A stretch of DNA of 64,000 bases from Streptomyces sp. NBC_01478 (GCF_036227225.1 NZ_CP109444.1:1550001-1614000), one strand, 5' to 3'. Positions 25,094-33,465 are shown, counted from the first letter of the stretch. Notes: generated by a model from the sequence alone, not told the origin. Numbers and translations: made by a program.

Positions 25094-26050
25094 ATGCGTT
25101 TCGCGACATACGAGTACGAGGGCGTGGAGCGCGCCGGGGTCGTCCGGGACGGGACCGTCCATCCGCTGCCCGAGGGAATCACCGTACTGACCCTGCTGGA
25201 ACAGGAGGTCCTGCACGCGGCCGGCACCGAAGCGCTGCGCCGGCCAAGCGACTTGACGGTGGATCAGGTACGACTGCTGCCGCCGCTGAAGCCGCCGTCC
25301 ATCCGGGACTTCGTCGGTTTCGAGGCGCACATCGAAGGGGTCTCGAAGTCCCTGGACGGCCTGGAGCACGTGCCCGAGGAGTGGTACCGGGCGCCCAACT
25401 TCTACTTCACCAACCCCCATGCGGCGTACGGCGCACACGACGAGGTGCCGGTCCCGGCAGGTTGCTCGGTGCTCGACTTCGAGTTGGAGGTCGGGGTCGT
25501 CATCGGCCGCAGCGGGTGTGATCTCACGCCGGAGCAGGCGCGCGAGCACATCGTCGGCTATCTGGTTTTCAACGACTGGTCGGCGCGGGATCTGCAGAAG
25601 CCGGAGAAGAACCTCGGGCTCGGCTTCTCCAAGGGCAAGGACTTCGCGAACACGCTGGGCCCCTGTCTGGTCACCGCCGACGAGGTCGAGGACCGGCGCG
25701 ACCCGGACGGCTTCCTGGACCTGGAGATGACGGTCACCCTCAACGGCGAGCTGATCGGCCGCGACACCCTCGCCAACGTGTCCTGGACCTTCGAGGAGAT
25801 GATCGCCTACGCCTCCCGGGACGCCTGGGTGCGCCCCGGGGACATCCTCGGCTCGGGCACCTGCGGCTGGGGCGCACTGGCCGAGTTCTGGGGCCGGGTC
25901 GGCGAGCGCACCCCGCCACCGCTCAAACCCGGCGACGAGGTGACCCTCGCGGTGGAGCGCCTCGGCACTCTCTCCAACCGCGTGGTGCCCGGCCGTACGG
26001 ACGTGTACCTGCCGCGGGCCCGCAAGCGCGGCCGGACGCCGAGGCCGTAG
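25094..26050 (+). CDS. Fumarylacetoacetate-hydrolase-family enzyme, second copy
   Basis: A 318-residue FAH-fold protein with FVGFEAHIEG at the start of the core, the carboxylate ligands in DFELEVGVVIG, then NDWSARDLQKPE, GKDFANTLGPCLVT and a final GDILGSGTCGWGALAE. It is closer in layout to 2-hydroxyhepta-2,4-diene-dioate isomerase or acylpyruvase-like enzymes than the first copy. It is the last enzyme gene of the rightward operon before the regulator. A probable role is hydrolysis or tautomerisation of a ring-cleavage product. Confidence 0.87.
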   Translation: MRFATYEYEGVERAGVVRDGTVHPLPEGITVLTLLEQEVLHAAGTEALRRPSDLTVDQVRLLPPLKPPSIRDFVGFEAHIEGVSKSLDGLEHVPEEWYRAPNFYFTNPHAAYGAHDEVPVPAGCSVLDFELEVGVVIGRSGCDLTPEQAREHIVGYLVFNDWSARDLQKPEKNLGLGFSKGKDFANTLGPCLVTADEVEDRRDPDGFLDLEMTVTLNGELIGRDTLANVSWTFEEMIAYASRDAWVRPGDILGSGTCGWGALAEFWGRVGERTPPPLKPGDEVTLAVERLGTLSNRVVPGRTDVYLPRARKRGRTPRP

Positions 26051-26089
26051 CCCCGCCCGTCGGCAGGCCTTCCGACCTGCACGCATCCG

Positions 26090-26116
26090 GGGATCCGATG
26101 GCAGCTATCGGATCCC
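26090..26116. promoter_or_regulatory. 10-bp inverted repeat between FAH gene and lysR
   Basis: GGGATCCGAT (26090-26099) and ATCGGATCCC (26107-26116) form a perfect inverted repeat around a 7-bp centre. It lies 40 bp after the FAH stop and 95 bp before the lysR start. It could end the operon transcript, or act as a LysR autoregulatory site. Confidence 0.55.
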
Positions 26117-26210
26117 TGTGACTTCCCTCCCGGCCCCTTCCTCGGCGGGGAGGCGGTCGTTACGCTCCGGTTTCACCGAGCTTCAACGACGCGGCCGGAA
26201 GGACACACGC

Positions 26211-27191
26211 ATGGGTCTGGGAGCAATCGACCTGAATCTTCTGGTGGCTCTGGAAGCCCTCCTGGAGGAGAAGAACGTCACCCACGCGGGGGTGCGGCTG
26301 TCCACCAGCCAGTCCGCGATGAGCGGCTCCCTGGCCCGGCTGCGGCGGCACTTCAACGACGAACTGCTGGTGCGGGTCGGTCGCGAGTACGAGCTGACCC
26401 CGCTCGCGGAGCGGCTGCTTCCGGTCGTCCGGTCCTCCCTGCACAAGGCGGAGGAGGCGCTGTCGCTGACCAGGCACTTCGACCCGTCGCGCAGTCGGCA
26501 GCGGTTCTCGGTCGTGATGTCCGACTACGTCATGACGGTGTTCGTGGAGCCCCTGCTGCGGGCCCTCGCACAGGAGGCTCCGGGCATCCGTATCGACTTC
26601 CACCCGATCGTCATCGGGCAGTTGGAGACCGAGACCCATCTGCGCTGCCACGACCTGATGATCGTGCCGCTCGGCTACCAACTGCCCGGTGTCAGCGAGG
26701 CCGTGATGCACGACCGGTTCGTGTGCCTCGTCGACCCGGACAACCCTCGCCTGGTGGACGGGCGGCTCTCGCTGCGCGACCTCGCTGAGATGCCCCACGC
26801 GGCCTGCGCCGTCGGCAAACTCACGCCCGCGGACCGGCAGTTGGAGACCCTCGGCATCACACCCCGGGTACAGGTCAGTACGCCGGGCTTCAACGTGCTG
26901 CCGTTCCTGGTGGGCGGTACCGACCTGGTCGCCGTGGTCCCCGAGCGGCTGGCCCGGCGCTACGAGGGCTTCGCGCGCTGCGTCGTCGTACCGACGCCCT
27001 TCCCGGACGTACCGCTGGTGGAGGCCATGTACTGGCACCACAACCGGCACGCGGACCCGGCGCACCGCTGGCTGCGGGAGACGGTCCGCGAGGTGGGGGC
27101 GTCGCTGGACGGCCCGGTGGTGCGGGAGATCGTCGGGGCGGATGCCACCCATGCCGATCGTGCGTTTCCGGAGCTGACCCCGGCTTCCTAG
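26211..27191 (+). CDS. LysR-family regulator, NodD-like clade
   Basis: A 326-residue LysR-type activator. The winged helix-turn-helix reads LNLLVALEALLEEKNVTHAG, then STSQSAMSGSLARLRRHFNDELLVR, typical of the NodD/LinR branch. The effector domain follows (about 95-300). ATG at 26211 follows GGAAGGA; upstream in-frame codons look non-coding. Set at the end of the rightward operon, it is the natural regulator of both divergent operons. The ATC-N9-GAT motif at 20161-20175 is a candidate binding site. Its inducer should be the substrate or an intermediate of the pathway. Confidence 0.9.
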   Translation: MGLGAIDLNLLVALEALLEEKNVTHAGVRLSTSQSAMSGSLARLRRHFNDELLVRVGREYELTPLAERLLPVVRSSLHKAEEALSLTRHFDPSRSRQRFSVVMSDYVMTVFVEPLLRALAQEAPGIRIDFHPIVIGQLETETHLRCHDLMIVPLGYQLPGVSEAVMHDRFVCLVDPDNPRLVDGRLSLRDLAEMPHAACAVGKLTPADRQLETLGITPRVQVSTPGFNVLPFLVGGTDLVAVVPERLARRYEGFARCVVVPTPFPDVPLVEAMYWHHNRHADPAHRWLRETVREVGASLDGPVVREIVGADATHADRAFPELTPAS

Positions 27192-27228
27192 CGTGGACGG
27201 GAGACAGCCCGCACCCCCTGGAGGAACC

Positions 27229-27999
27229 GTGAGCCGCACGCGTCTGGCCGGTCGTACCGTCGTCGTCACCGGGGCCGCGCAGGGCCAGGGGGCCGCCGAG
27301 GTGGCGGCCGCGGCCCGGGAGGGGGCGACGGTGGTCGCGACCGACGTCCTGGACGAGGCGGGCGAGAAGCTCGCCGCGTCCCTGCGCGCCGACGGCCTCG
27401 ACGTCACCTATCGGCACCTGGACGTGTCGTCCGAGGACGACTGGGCGGACCTCGCGGCCTCCCTCACGGACGTGCACGGCCTGGTCAACAACGCGGGCAT
27501 TCCCATGCGTGCCCGTCTTGGCGACGTCCAACTCGCCGACTGGAACCGGGCGTTCGCGGTCAACACCACGGGCGCCCTGCTCGGCATCCAGGCCCTCGCC
27601 CCGCTGATGCCGGCCGGTTCGTCCATCGTGAACGTCGGCTCGGTCGCGGGTCTCACCGCGCATCACGCGGTCGCGTACACCGCGAGCAAGTGGGCGCTGC
27701 GCGGCCTGTCGAAGGTGGCCGCGCTGGAGCTGGCGCCGCGCGGCATCCGTACGAACGTGATCCACCCCGGCTATATCGAGACCCCGTTGATGGCGTCCGC
27801 GAACCCGGTGTTCGTCCAGGCCCACCTGTCGCTGACCCCGCAGGGCCGGGCGGGCACGGTGGACGAGGTGGCGCCGCTGGTCGTCTATCTGCTGTCGGAC
27901 GAGGCGTCGTACGTCAACGGCGCGGAGATCACGGTCGACGGCGGGTACGCGGCGCACGGCGGGGTGAAGGCGATCACGAACGCCCTCGACGCCACGTGA
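27229..27999 (+). CDS. SDR oxidoreductase
   Basis: A 256-residue classical short-chain dehydrogenase. TGAAQGQG (14-21) binds the cofactor and the Asp in ATDVLDEAG suggests NAD. NNAG, the Ser in NVGSVAG and YTASK are complete, and a C-terminal GAEITVDGGYAAHGG is standard. GTG at 27229 follows a strong GGAGG. It lies 37 bp after lysR and may be the last member of the rightward operon, though a separate promoter is possible. Confidence 0.88.
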   Translation: MSRTRLAGRTVVVTGAAQGQGAAEVAAAAREGATVVATDVLDEAGEKLAASLRADGLDVTYRHLDVSSEDDWADLAASLTDVHGLVNNAGIPMRARLGDVQLADWNRAFAVNTTGALLGIQALAPLMPAGSSIVNVGSVAGLTAHHAVAYTASKWALRGLSKVAALELAPRGIRTNVIHPGYIETPLMASANPVFVQAHLSLTPQGRAGTVDEVAPLVVYLLSDEASYVNGAEITVDGGYAAHGGVKAITNALDAT

Positions 28000-28029
28000 C
28001 GGCCGGCGCCCCGGTCGGCACCGGCCGTC
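27998..28029. terminator. Bidirectional terminator hairpin
   Basis: GACGGCCGG (27998-28006) pairs perfectly with CCGGCCGTC (28021-28029) around a 14-nt loop. It begins within the SDR stop codon and lies before the end of the convergent monooxygenase gene. Confidence 0.6.
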
Positions 28030-28048
28030 GTGGGTAAGGGCTGAGGCC

Positions 28049-29848
28049 CTACTGATCGGTGCGGTCGGTGCGGAGGTTGGCGGTCAGCCGGTTGATGCTT
28101 TTGACCGCGAGTTCGGCGAAGTTCGAGCGGGCGACGATGGCGGTCGTCTCGCCGTGCCGTCGGACGCTGCGCAGGTCGCGCTGTACCTGGCGCGAGAGCT
28201 GGTGGAGTTCGCGCTGGGCGGTGGCGAGCCGCTGCTCGGCGGCGGTCCGGGCCTGTCGGTGCTCCCGTCGGGTGCGGGGAGTGCCGGTGCTGTCGGACGA
28301 GGTCTCCGTGGGCATGTCGGTGCTCGCTTCCGTGGTGGTGGGTCGCGCCGCCGCGAGGGGGTGGACGCCGACGGTCTCCAAATAGGCTTCTACGGCGGGG
28401 AGTTCGGCGGTGTCGAGCACGGCGGCGACATACCCGTCCGGGCGGACGAGCACCCACTGCTCGGCGGACAGTCCGTAGGCGCTCTGGACGCGGTCGCCGC
28501 TGTCGACGATGTCGCCCCGGGTGCCGATGGTGTGGATGTGCAGGCCGGGGCGCGGCGCCGGGGCCGAGGCCTCGTCGACGTCGTGGCCGAGGAGGGTCCA
28601 GTGGGGTCCTTGGAACAGGCTGAACAGGCGGGTGGGGAGGCCGCCCGCGCCGGTGACGGGCGCGTCGGGCGCGCGGTCGCCGGCCAGTACGCCCTTGTCG
28701 CGCCCTGAAGTGTGCAGCGACAGGGACGAGTTCAGATAGCCGAGGTCGAGCTGACTGACCTCGCGGCCCCGGTGGATGTCGCGGTTCTTGGCCGCTTCGA
28801 GCAGTTGCTCGGACAGGCCGAGGACGGCTTGGGCGATGGGCCGGCGTTCCTGCTCGTACGTCTCCAGCAGGGATTCCGGGGCGCCGTCGAGCACGGCGGC
28901 GAGCTTCCAGCCGAGGTTGTAGGCGTCCTGGACACTGGTGTTGAGGCCCTGTCCGCCGGTCGGCGGGTGGCAGTGCGCCGCGTCCCCGGTGAGGAACACG
29001 CGCCCCCGTCGATAGGTGTCGGCCAGCCGGGCGTTCATCTGGAACGCGGACGCCCAGGACACGGAGCGGATCACGACGTCGTCGCGTCCGGTGCGTTCAC
29101 GGAAGAAGGCGGTGAGTCCCTCGGCCGAGAGGTCCAGGTCGACGTCGAAGGGGACGGGGGCCTGGAGTTGGAACATGTCGGTGCCGTAGAGCGGGCACAT
29201 CGACACCTGTCCGGCGGTGTCCTCGCCCCAGCGGTGCCAGGCGTCCGCCGAGACGCCGTCGACGTACACGTCGGCCACGATCGCCCGTACGCCGAGGGTC
29301 TTGCCGGGGAAGCCGATGTCGAGAGCCTTCCGGACGAAACTCGAACCGCCGTCGGCGCCGATCAAGTAGGCGGCCCGTACGGTCTGTTCGCCGTCCGGGG
29401 TGGCGATCCGCGCGGTCACGCCGTCGGCGTCCTGCTCGAAGCCGACGAGTTCGTGGCCGTAGTGCGGGGCATGGCCCAGCTCGGCGAGGCGTTCGCGCAG
29501 CCGGCGCTCGGTGAGGAACTGCGGGACGAGCAAGGCTATTTGGTACGGCTCCTCCGGTGTCGGCTCCGACATCTCCACGCCCACCTGGTCGATGGGCCCG
29601 TCGGCGGTGTAGACGCGCTGGACGGGATACTCACCGCCGGAGGCGACGATCCGGTCGATCACGCCGAGGTCCTCGAACACCTCTTGGCTGCGGGGCTGGA
29701 TGCCCTTGCCGCGCGAACCGACGAACGGGTGCGGCGCCTTGTCGATCAGCAGGAAGGCGATGTTCCTGCGGGCGAGGTCGAGGGCGAGGGTCAGACCGGC
29801 CGCGCCGGTGCCGCAGATGATGACGTCGGTGTCTGTGGTGGGGGACAT
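28049..29848 (-). CDS. FAD-dependent aromatic hydroxylase with C-terminal coiled-coil tail
   Basis: A 599-residue class A flavin monooxygenase of the MhpA/PgaE type: DVIICGTGAAGLTLALDLARR at the N-terminus, then YLIGADGGSSFVRKAL and GDAAHCHPPTGGQGLNTSVQDAYNLGWKLA. A thioredoxin-like C-terminal domain, usual in this group, ends near residue 495. About 100 further residues follow. They consist of a Ser/Thr/Pro linker and a highly charged helical stretch (EQRLATAQRELHQLSRQVQRDL), which the family normally lacks. ATG at 29848 follows AAGGAG. It lies 55 bp downstream of the quinone-reductase-like gene and is likely controlled by the divergent MarR. Possible roles: detoxifying aromatic compounds or antibiotic hydroxylation. 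Confidence 0.85.
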   Translation of the reverse strand: MSPTTDTDVIICGTGAAGLTLALDLARRNIAFLLIDKAPHPFVGSRGKGIQPRSQEVFEDLGVIDRIVASGGEYPVQRVYTADGPIDQVGVEMSEPTPEEPYQIALLVPQFLTERRLRERLAELGHAPHYGHELVGFEQDADGVTARIATPDGEQTVRAAYLIGADGGSSFVRKALDIGFPGKTLGVRAIVADVYVDGVSADAWHRWGEDTAGQVSMCPLYGTDMFQLQAPVPFDVDLDLSAEGLTAFFRERTGRDDVVIRSVSWASAFQMNARLADTYRRGRVFLTGDAAHCHPPTGGQGLNTSVQDAYNLGWKLAAVLDGAPESLLETYEQERRPIAQAVLGLSEQLLEAAKNRDIHRGREVSQLDLGYLNSSLSLHTSGRDKGVLAGDRAPDAPVTGAGGLPTRLFSLFQGPHWTLLGHDVDEASAPAPRPGLHIHTIGTRGDIVDSGDRVQSAYGLSAEQWVLVRPDGYVAAVLDTAELPAVEAYLETVGVHPLAAARPTTTEASTDMPTETSSDSTGTPRTRREHRQARTAAEQRLATAQRELHQLSRQVQRDLRSVRRHGETTAIVARSNFAELAVKSINRLTANLRTDRTDQ

Positions 29849-29903
29849 GGCTCCAGGCTCCTTGGGTAATTCCGGTACGAACTGCACGACGGTCGGGGCG
29901 AGT

Positions 29904-30869
29904 TCAGGGCACCAGGACGGTGCGTACGCCCGGGACCTCGGGCGCGTTCCAGGCGCTCTCGACGTCGGCGAGGGGTACTGCCTTGGCGGTGACCGCGATG
30001 CCGCCGTTCTCGATCTCCTCGACGAGGGACGGGAGTTCCTCCAGGTACGTCCTGGTCGACACCGCGCCCTGGCCGTTGCCCTGGAGCCGGAAGTTGGCCG
30101 AGCGCAGTGCCACTGACGGGAGTTCGATGGTGGGGCCGGCCATGGCGCCGATCTGGATCCAGTTCAGGGCGCGACCGCGGTCGGCGCGGGCCCGCAGCAC
30201 CGCCATGATCGCGTCACCGGCGGGCTTGCCCCACAAGTAGTCGATGACCAGGTCGACTTCGGCGGCCTCCTTGGCCAGCGCCGTCGCGGTGGCGTCGGCG
30301 TCGTCGGTGAGCGCGACGGTCGCGTCCGCGCCGATTCCGGGCAGGGCCGCCAGCCGGGCCTGATCGCGTCCGGCGCCGACGACCCGCCCGGCACCGAGCC
30401 GCTTGGCGACCTGGACGGCCATCTGTCCGGCGTTGCCGGTGGCGCCGAGGATCAGCACCGACTGCCCCGCCTCGATCGGGACGCGGCGGCGCAGCGCCAC
30501 CCAGGACGACATGGCGGGGTTCATCGCGGCGGCGATCTTCACGACGTCCGCGCCGTCGGGCAGCGGGATGCTGTGGCGGCTGTCGATGACGGTGCGGGTG
30601 GCCATCGGGCCGGCCAGTTCGTCGTCGGCGACGAAGTACACCAGCCGGCCGTCCGCACGCCGGCCGACCCCGTCGACTCCGGGGACCATCGGCAGCTTCC
30701 CGGTGCTGGTGTAGTGGCTGCCCGACGCACCGGTGCGGACTCGGGGGTGCAGGCCCACGGCGAGGACGTCGACGATTTCCTGGTCCTCGTCGGTCGGCGC
30801 GGGGAGGTCGAACGGCTCGTAGCGGGGCGGAGTGCCGAACGAGCTGACGACGGCGGCGTGGATGTCCAT
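29904..30869 (-). CDS. MDR-family quinone oxidoreductase-like protein
   Basis: A 321-residue medium-chain dehydrogenase/reductase without catalytic zinc ligands. An N-terminal GroES-like domain leads to a Rossmann domain with VLILGATGNAGQMAVQVAKRLGAGRVVGAGR. Members reduce quinones or enones with NADPH. It starts 134 bp from the divergent marR gene; the spacer carries three GGTGNCACG-like half sites. With the monooxygenase downstream it forms a two-gene redox operon, probably induced by phenolic or quinone stress. Confidence 0.85.
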   Translation of the reverse strand: MDIHAAVVSSFGTPPRYEPFDLPAPTDEDQEIVDVLAVGLHPRVRTGASGSHYTSTGKLPMVPGVDGVGRRADGRLVYFVADDELAGPMATRTVIDSRHSIPLPDGADVVKIAAAMNPAMSSWVALRRRVPIEAGQSVLILGATGNAGQMAVQVAKRLGAGRVVGAGRDQARLAALPGIGADATVALTDDADATATALAKEAAEVDLVIDYLWGKPAGDAIMAVLRARADRGRALNWIQIGAMAGPTIELPSVALRSANFRLQGNGQGAVSTRTYLEELPSLVEEIENGGIAVTAKAVPLADVESAWNAPEVPGVRTVLVP

Positions 30870-30893
30870 GGAAGCTCTCCTCGGATCGGATTC

Positions 30894-30914
30894 AGGGCGC
30901 AGGGCGCAGGGCGC
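30894..30914. repeat. Three tandem 7-bp repeats
   Basis: AGGGCGC is repeated three times without gaps in the 5' leader region of the quinone-oxidoreductase gene, between its start and the MarR operator region. It may be slippage-prone; its length could vary between strains. Confidence 0.6.
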
Positions 30915-30920
30915 GAAGAG

Positions 30921-30978
30921 TTAGTGGGTGCCACGAACGTTTTAGTACGTGACACCAATCAAATTAGTAGGTGCCACG
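30921..30978. promoter_or_regulatory. Probable MarR operator region
   Basis: TTAGTGGGTGCCACG (30921-30935) and TTAGTAGGTGCCACG (30964-30978) are direct copies with one mismatch, 43 bp apart. Between them, CGTGACACC (30948-30956) is an almost exact inverted copy of GGTGCCACG. The cluster lies in the marR/quinone-reductase divergent spacer, which is clearly richer in A/T than its surroundings. Confidence 0.6.
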
Positions 30979-31003
30979 TACCTTTGCAAGTAGAATCGGG
31001 AAC

Positions 31004-31486
31004 ATGACCTCACCGCGTGACACCGCGCCCCCCGCGACCGAGGACCTCGGCATGGTCGACGCCCTCGCCCAGTTGTCGTTCCTGGTGCAGAACGCGCTGG
31101 CCGAGATCGCCGGGGAGTACGACCTGTCGATCACCCAGACGCGGCTGCTCGGGATCCTGCGGGACCGGGAGCCGACGATGAACCAGCTCGGCCACCACCT
31201 CGGCCTCGACAAGTCCTCGATCACGGGCCTCGTCGACCGTGCACAGCGCCGGGGGCTGGTCACCCGCACGCCCAGCACCGTCGACCGCCGCTCGTTCCAG
31301 GTGTCGATCACCGACGCCGGCCGCCGGCTCACGGAGCAGGTCGCCGCCCGGTTCGCCGAGCGGATCGAGAGGTGTGTCGAGCCGCTTCCCGCAACCGACC
31401 GGAAGCGGCTGTCGCGGATGGCGACGCGGATCGTGACCGCCGACGCCCAGGACCGTGGCATCGACCTGCGCACCGATCCCCGCTGA
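31004..31486 (+). CDS. MarR-family regulator
   Basis: A 160-residue MarR protein. The winged helix reads ITQTRLLGILRDREPTMNQLGHHLGLDKSSITGLVDRAQRRGLVTR, with wing residues VDRRSFQVSITDAGR. Helical ends form the dimer interface. It is divergent from the quinone-reductase/monooxygenase operon, with repeated half sites in the spacer, so it is very likely the repressor of that operon and of itself. The ATG at 31004 was chosen; an upstream in-frame start at 30971 lies inside the repeat region. Confidence 0.9.
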   Translation: MTSPRDTAPPATEDLGMVDALAQLSFLVQNALAEIAGEYDLSITQTRLLGILRDREPTMNQLGHHLGLDKSSITGLVDRAQRRGLVTRTPSTVDRRSFQVSITDAGRRLTEQVAARFAERIERCVEPLPATDRKRLSRMATRIVTADAQDRGIDLRTDPR

Positions 31487-31496
31487 CCGGACTCCG

Positions 31497-32456
31497 TCAG
31501 AGAGAGCCGCGCGGCACCGTCACCACGTGCTTGCCCACGACACCGCCGCGCTCGAACGCCTGGTGCGCCGCGGCGATGTCCGCGAGCGGGTACACGCTGT
31601 CGATCACCGGGCGCAGCGCGCCCGAGGCGACACGGTCGGCCACATCGCGCAGCACGGGGGTCTCGGGGTTGGCACTGAAGGTGCGGATACGGCGGGAGCC
31701 ATGCACGCTCGACGCGGCGATCGCCGCGATGGCGGACGGGGACAGTCCGACGGTCACCATCCGGCCGCCCTTGGCCAACCGGCCGCGGTAGCAGTGCAGT
31801 TCCGTGCCGACGGTGTCGACAATGACGTCGAACGGCCCGATCTGGTCCGAGGTGGTGGAGCCGTAGTCGAGGACCTCGTCGGCGCCGAGGTCGGTGAGGA
31901 TCTTGGCGTGGCGGTCGCGGGCCAGCGCCGTCACATGGCCGCCCATCGCGTGCGCCAACTGCACGGCGGCCGTGCCGACTCCGCCGGCCGCGCCCCGGAC
32001 CAGGACCTTCTCGCCGCTCACCAGGCGCACACTGTCGCGCAGCGCGATCAGCGCCGTGGAACCCGCCACCACCAGGGAGGCCGCCTCGACCGACGAGAGG
32101 TCCGCCGGGGCGTGCGAGATGCGCTCCGCGGCGACCACGACGTACTCGGCCGCCCCCGCGACGGAGTGCCGCTGCCGGGGGTGCACCATGCCCCACACCC
32201 GGTCCCCGACCCGGTAGGCCTCGACACCGGCGCCGGTCGCGGCGACGACGCCGGCGAAGTCCAGCCCCACACCGATCGGGAAGCGGCGCCCCGACACCAT
32301 CTTCAACTCCCCGCCCCGGACGATCACATCGTGCCCGTTCACGCTGGACGCCTCGACCGACACCAGCACCTCGCCCGAACCGGGAGCGGGACGATCCACC
32401 TCATTGATCCGCAGAACGTCCGCAGTACCGAAACTCGTGATCTGAACGGCCTTCAT
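31497..32456 (-). CDS. MDR-family NADP-dependent oxidoreductase
   Basis: A 319-residue medium-chain reductase, zinc-independent: MKAVQITSFGTADVLRINEVDRPAPGSGEVLV at the start, GVGLDFAGVVAATG, then the Rossmann motif VLVRGAAGGVGTAAVQLAHAMGGHV. The C-terminal AFERGGVVGKHVVTV is typical of quinone reductases. AAGGACAG precedes the ATG. It is divergent from an XRE-type regulator, with a perfect palindrome in the spacer, a common Streptomyces pairing for electrophile detoxification. It ends 10 bp from the convergent marR gene. Confidence 0.87.
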   Translation of the reverse strand: MKAVQITSFGTADVLRINEVDRPAPGSGEVLVSVEASSVNGHDVIVRGGELKMVSGRRFPIGVGLDFAGVVAATGAGVEAYRVGDRVWGMVHPRQRHSVAGAAEYVVVAAERISHAPADLSSVEAASLVVAGSTALIALRDSVRLVSGEKVLVRGAAGGVGTAAVQLAHAMGGHVTALARDRHAKILTDLGADEVLDYGSTTSDQIGPFDVIVDTVGTELHCYRGRLAKGGRMVTVGLSPSAIAAIAASSVHGSRRIRTFSANPETPVLRDVADRVASGALRPVIDSVYPLADIAAAHQAFERGGVVGKHVVTVPRGSL

Positions 32457-32538
32457 GTCGCTGTCCTTCCGTGGCCCGCTGTGTGGTTGATCCGATGTTG
32501 GACCCCGCACGCGACATCACGGTCGTTCTCCTTTTCCT

Positions 32539-32553
32539 GGGTCTGGCAGACCC
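32539..32553. promoter_or_regulatory. Perfect 15-bp palindrome, operator candidate
   Basis: GGGTCTG-G-CAGACCC is a perfect 7-1-7 inverted repeat in the 132-bp divergent spacer between the oxidoreductase and XRE genes. It is 36 bp before the GTG of the regulator and is the most likely binding site of that protein. Confidence 0.55.
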
Positions 32554-32588
32554 ACCCTCGCGGGCCGTGCCGACGGCATACTGGCCCG

Positions 32589-33452
32589 GTGAACGACTCC
32601 TCCCACGCCATGAGCGACGATCCCCGACGCGAACTCGCGGAGTTCCTGCGCACCCGCCGAACTCGACTGCGGCCGGAGGACGTCGGCCTGGAGCCCGGCC
32701 CGCGACGGCGCGTCGCCGGACTGCGGCGCGAGGAGCTGGCCCTGCTGGCCGGGGTGAGTTCGGACTACTACCAGCGCATGGAGCAGGGCCGCGACGTACG
32801 CCCCTCCGAACAGGTCCTGGACGCCCTGGCGCGCGCCCTCGACTTCTCCGCCGAGGAGACCCGCCACCTGCACAGCCTCGCCGCCGCCGCACGCACCCCG
32901 GCCCGCCCGCCGCGTCCGTACGAGCCGGAGGAGGTACCGGACACCACGCTACGACTGCTGCACGGCATGACCGCACCCGCTCTGGTCGTCGGCCGTTTCC
33001 TGGACGTGCTGGCCTGGAACCCGCTCGGCGGCGCCCTGCTGGGGGACTTCACCCGGCAGCCCCAGAAGGAGCGGAACATGCTGGCACTGTTCCTGCACCC
33101 GCAGGCCGACCGGACCTGCCCGAACCGGGCGGCCACCGTCGCGGAGCTGATCGGGATGCTGCGGACGCAGGTCGCCGCCGATCCGGGGAACCCGCGCGCC
33201 GTCGAGCTGGTCGGTGAACTCGCCGTCCGCAGCGACGAGTTCGCGGCCCTGTGGGCCCTCCACGACGTGGAGGAACCGACCCGCGGCCAGATGCGCCTCG
33301 ACCACCCCCGGGTCGGCGAGCTGAACCTGGACTGGGACGCCTACCCGATACCGGGCAACCCCGGTCCCGCGCTCATGGTCTGCACCGCCGCCGAGGGCAG
33401 CCTCGACGCCGAGCGCCTCCAACACCTCGCCGACCTGCTCGACCTCCGCTGA
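32589..33452 (+). CDS. XRE-family regulator with MmyB-like ligand domain
   Basis: A 287-residue regulator (280 if the ATG at 32610 is used). The helix-turn-helix is RRVAGLRREELALLAGVSSDYYQRMEQGRDVRPSEQVLDALARAL. The C-terminal half, with VLAWNPLGGALLGDF, belongs to the PAS-like MmyB domain. No ribosome-binding site precedes GTG 32589, and CATACT lies 7 nt before it, which suggests a leaderless transcript starting at the GTG. It is divergent from the MDR oxidoreductase it probably controls. Confidence 0.88.
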   Translation: MNDSSHAMSDDPRRELAEFLRTRRTRLRPEDVGLEPGPRRRVAGLRREELALLAGVSSDYYQRMEQGRDVRPSEQVLDALARALDFSAEETRHLHSLAAAARTPARPPRPYEPEEVPDTTLRLLHGMTAPALVVGRFLDVLAWNPLGGALLGDFTRQPQKERNMLALFLHPQADRTCPNRAATVAELIGMLRTQVAADPGNPRAVELVGELAVRSDEFAALWALHDVEEPTRGQMRLDHPRVGELNLDWDAYPIPGNPGPALMVCTAAEGSLDAERLQHLADLLDLR

Positions 33453-33465
33453 GGCCGGTCCTCGG

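Noticed and set aside
28049..29848. Rifampicin monooxygenase (Rox) as a third member of the rifamycin module
   Set aside because: No RAE nearby, longer protein with a different tail, and it pairs with a MarR-controlled quinone-reductase-like gene.
30160..30400. Small plus- and minus-strand ORFs within the quinone-reductase gene
   Set aside because: Internal to a well-supported gene, with no ribosome-binding sites or motifs.
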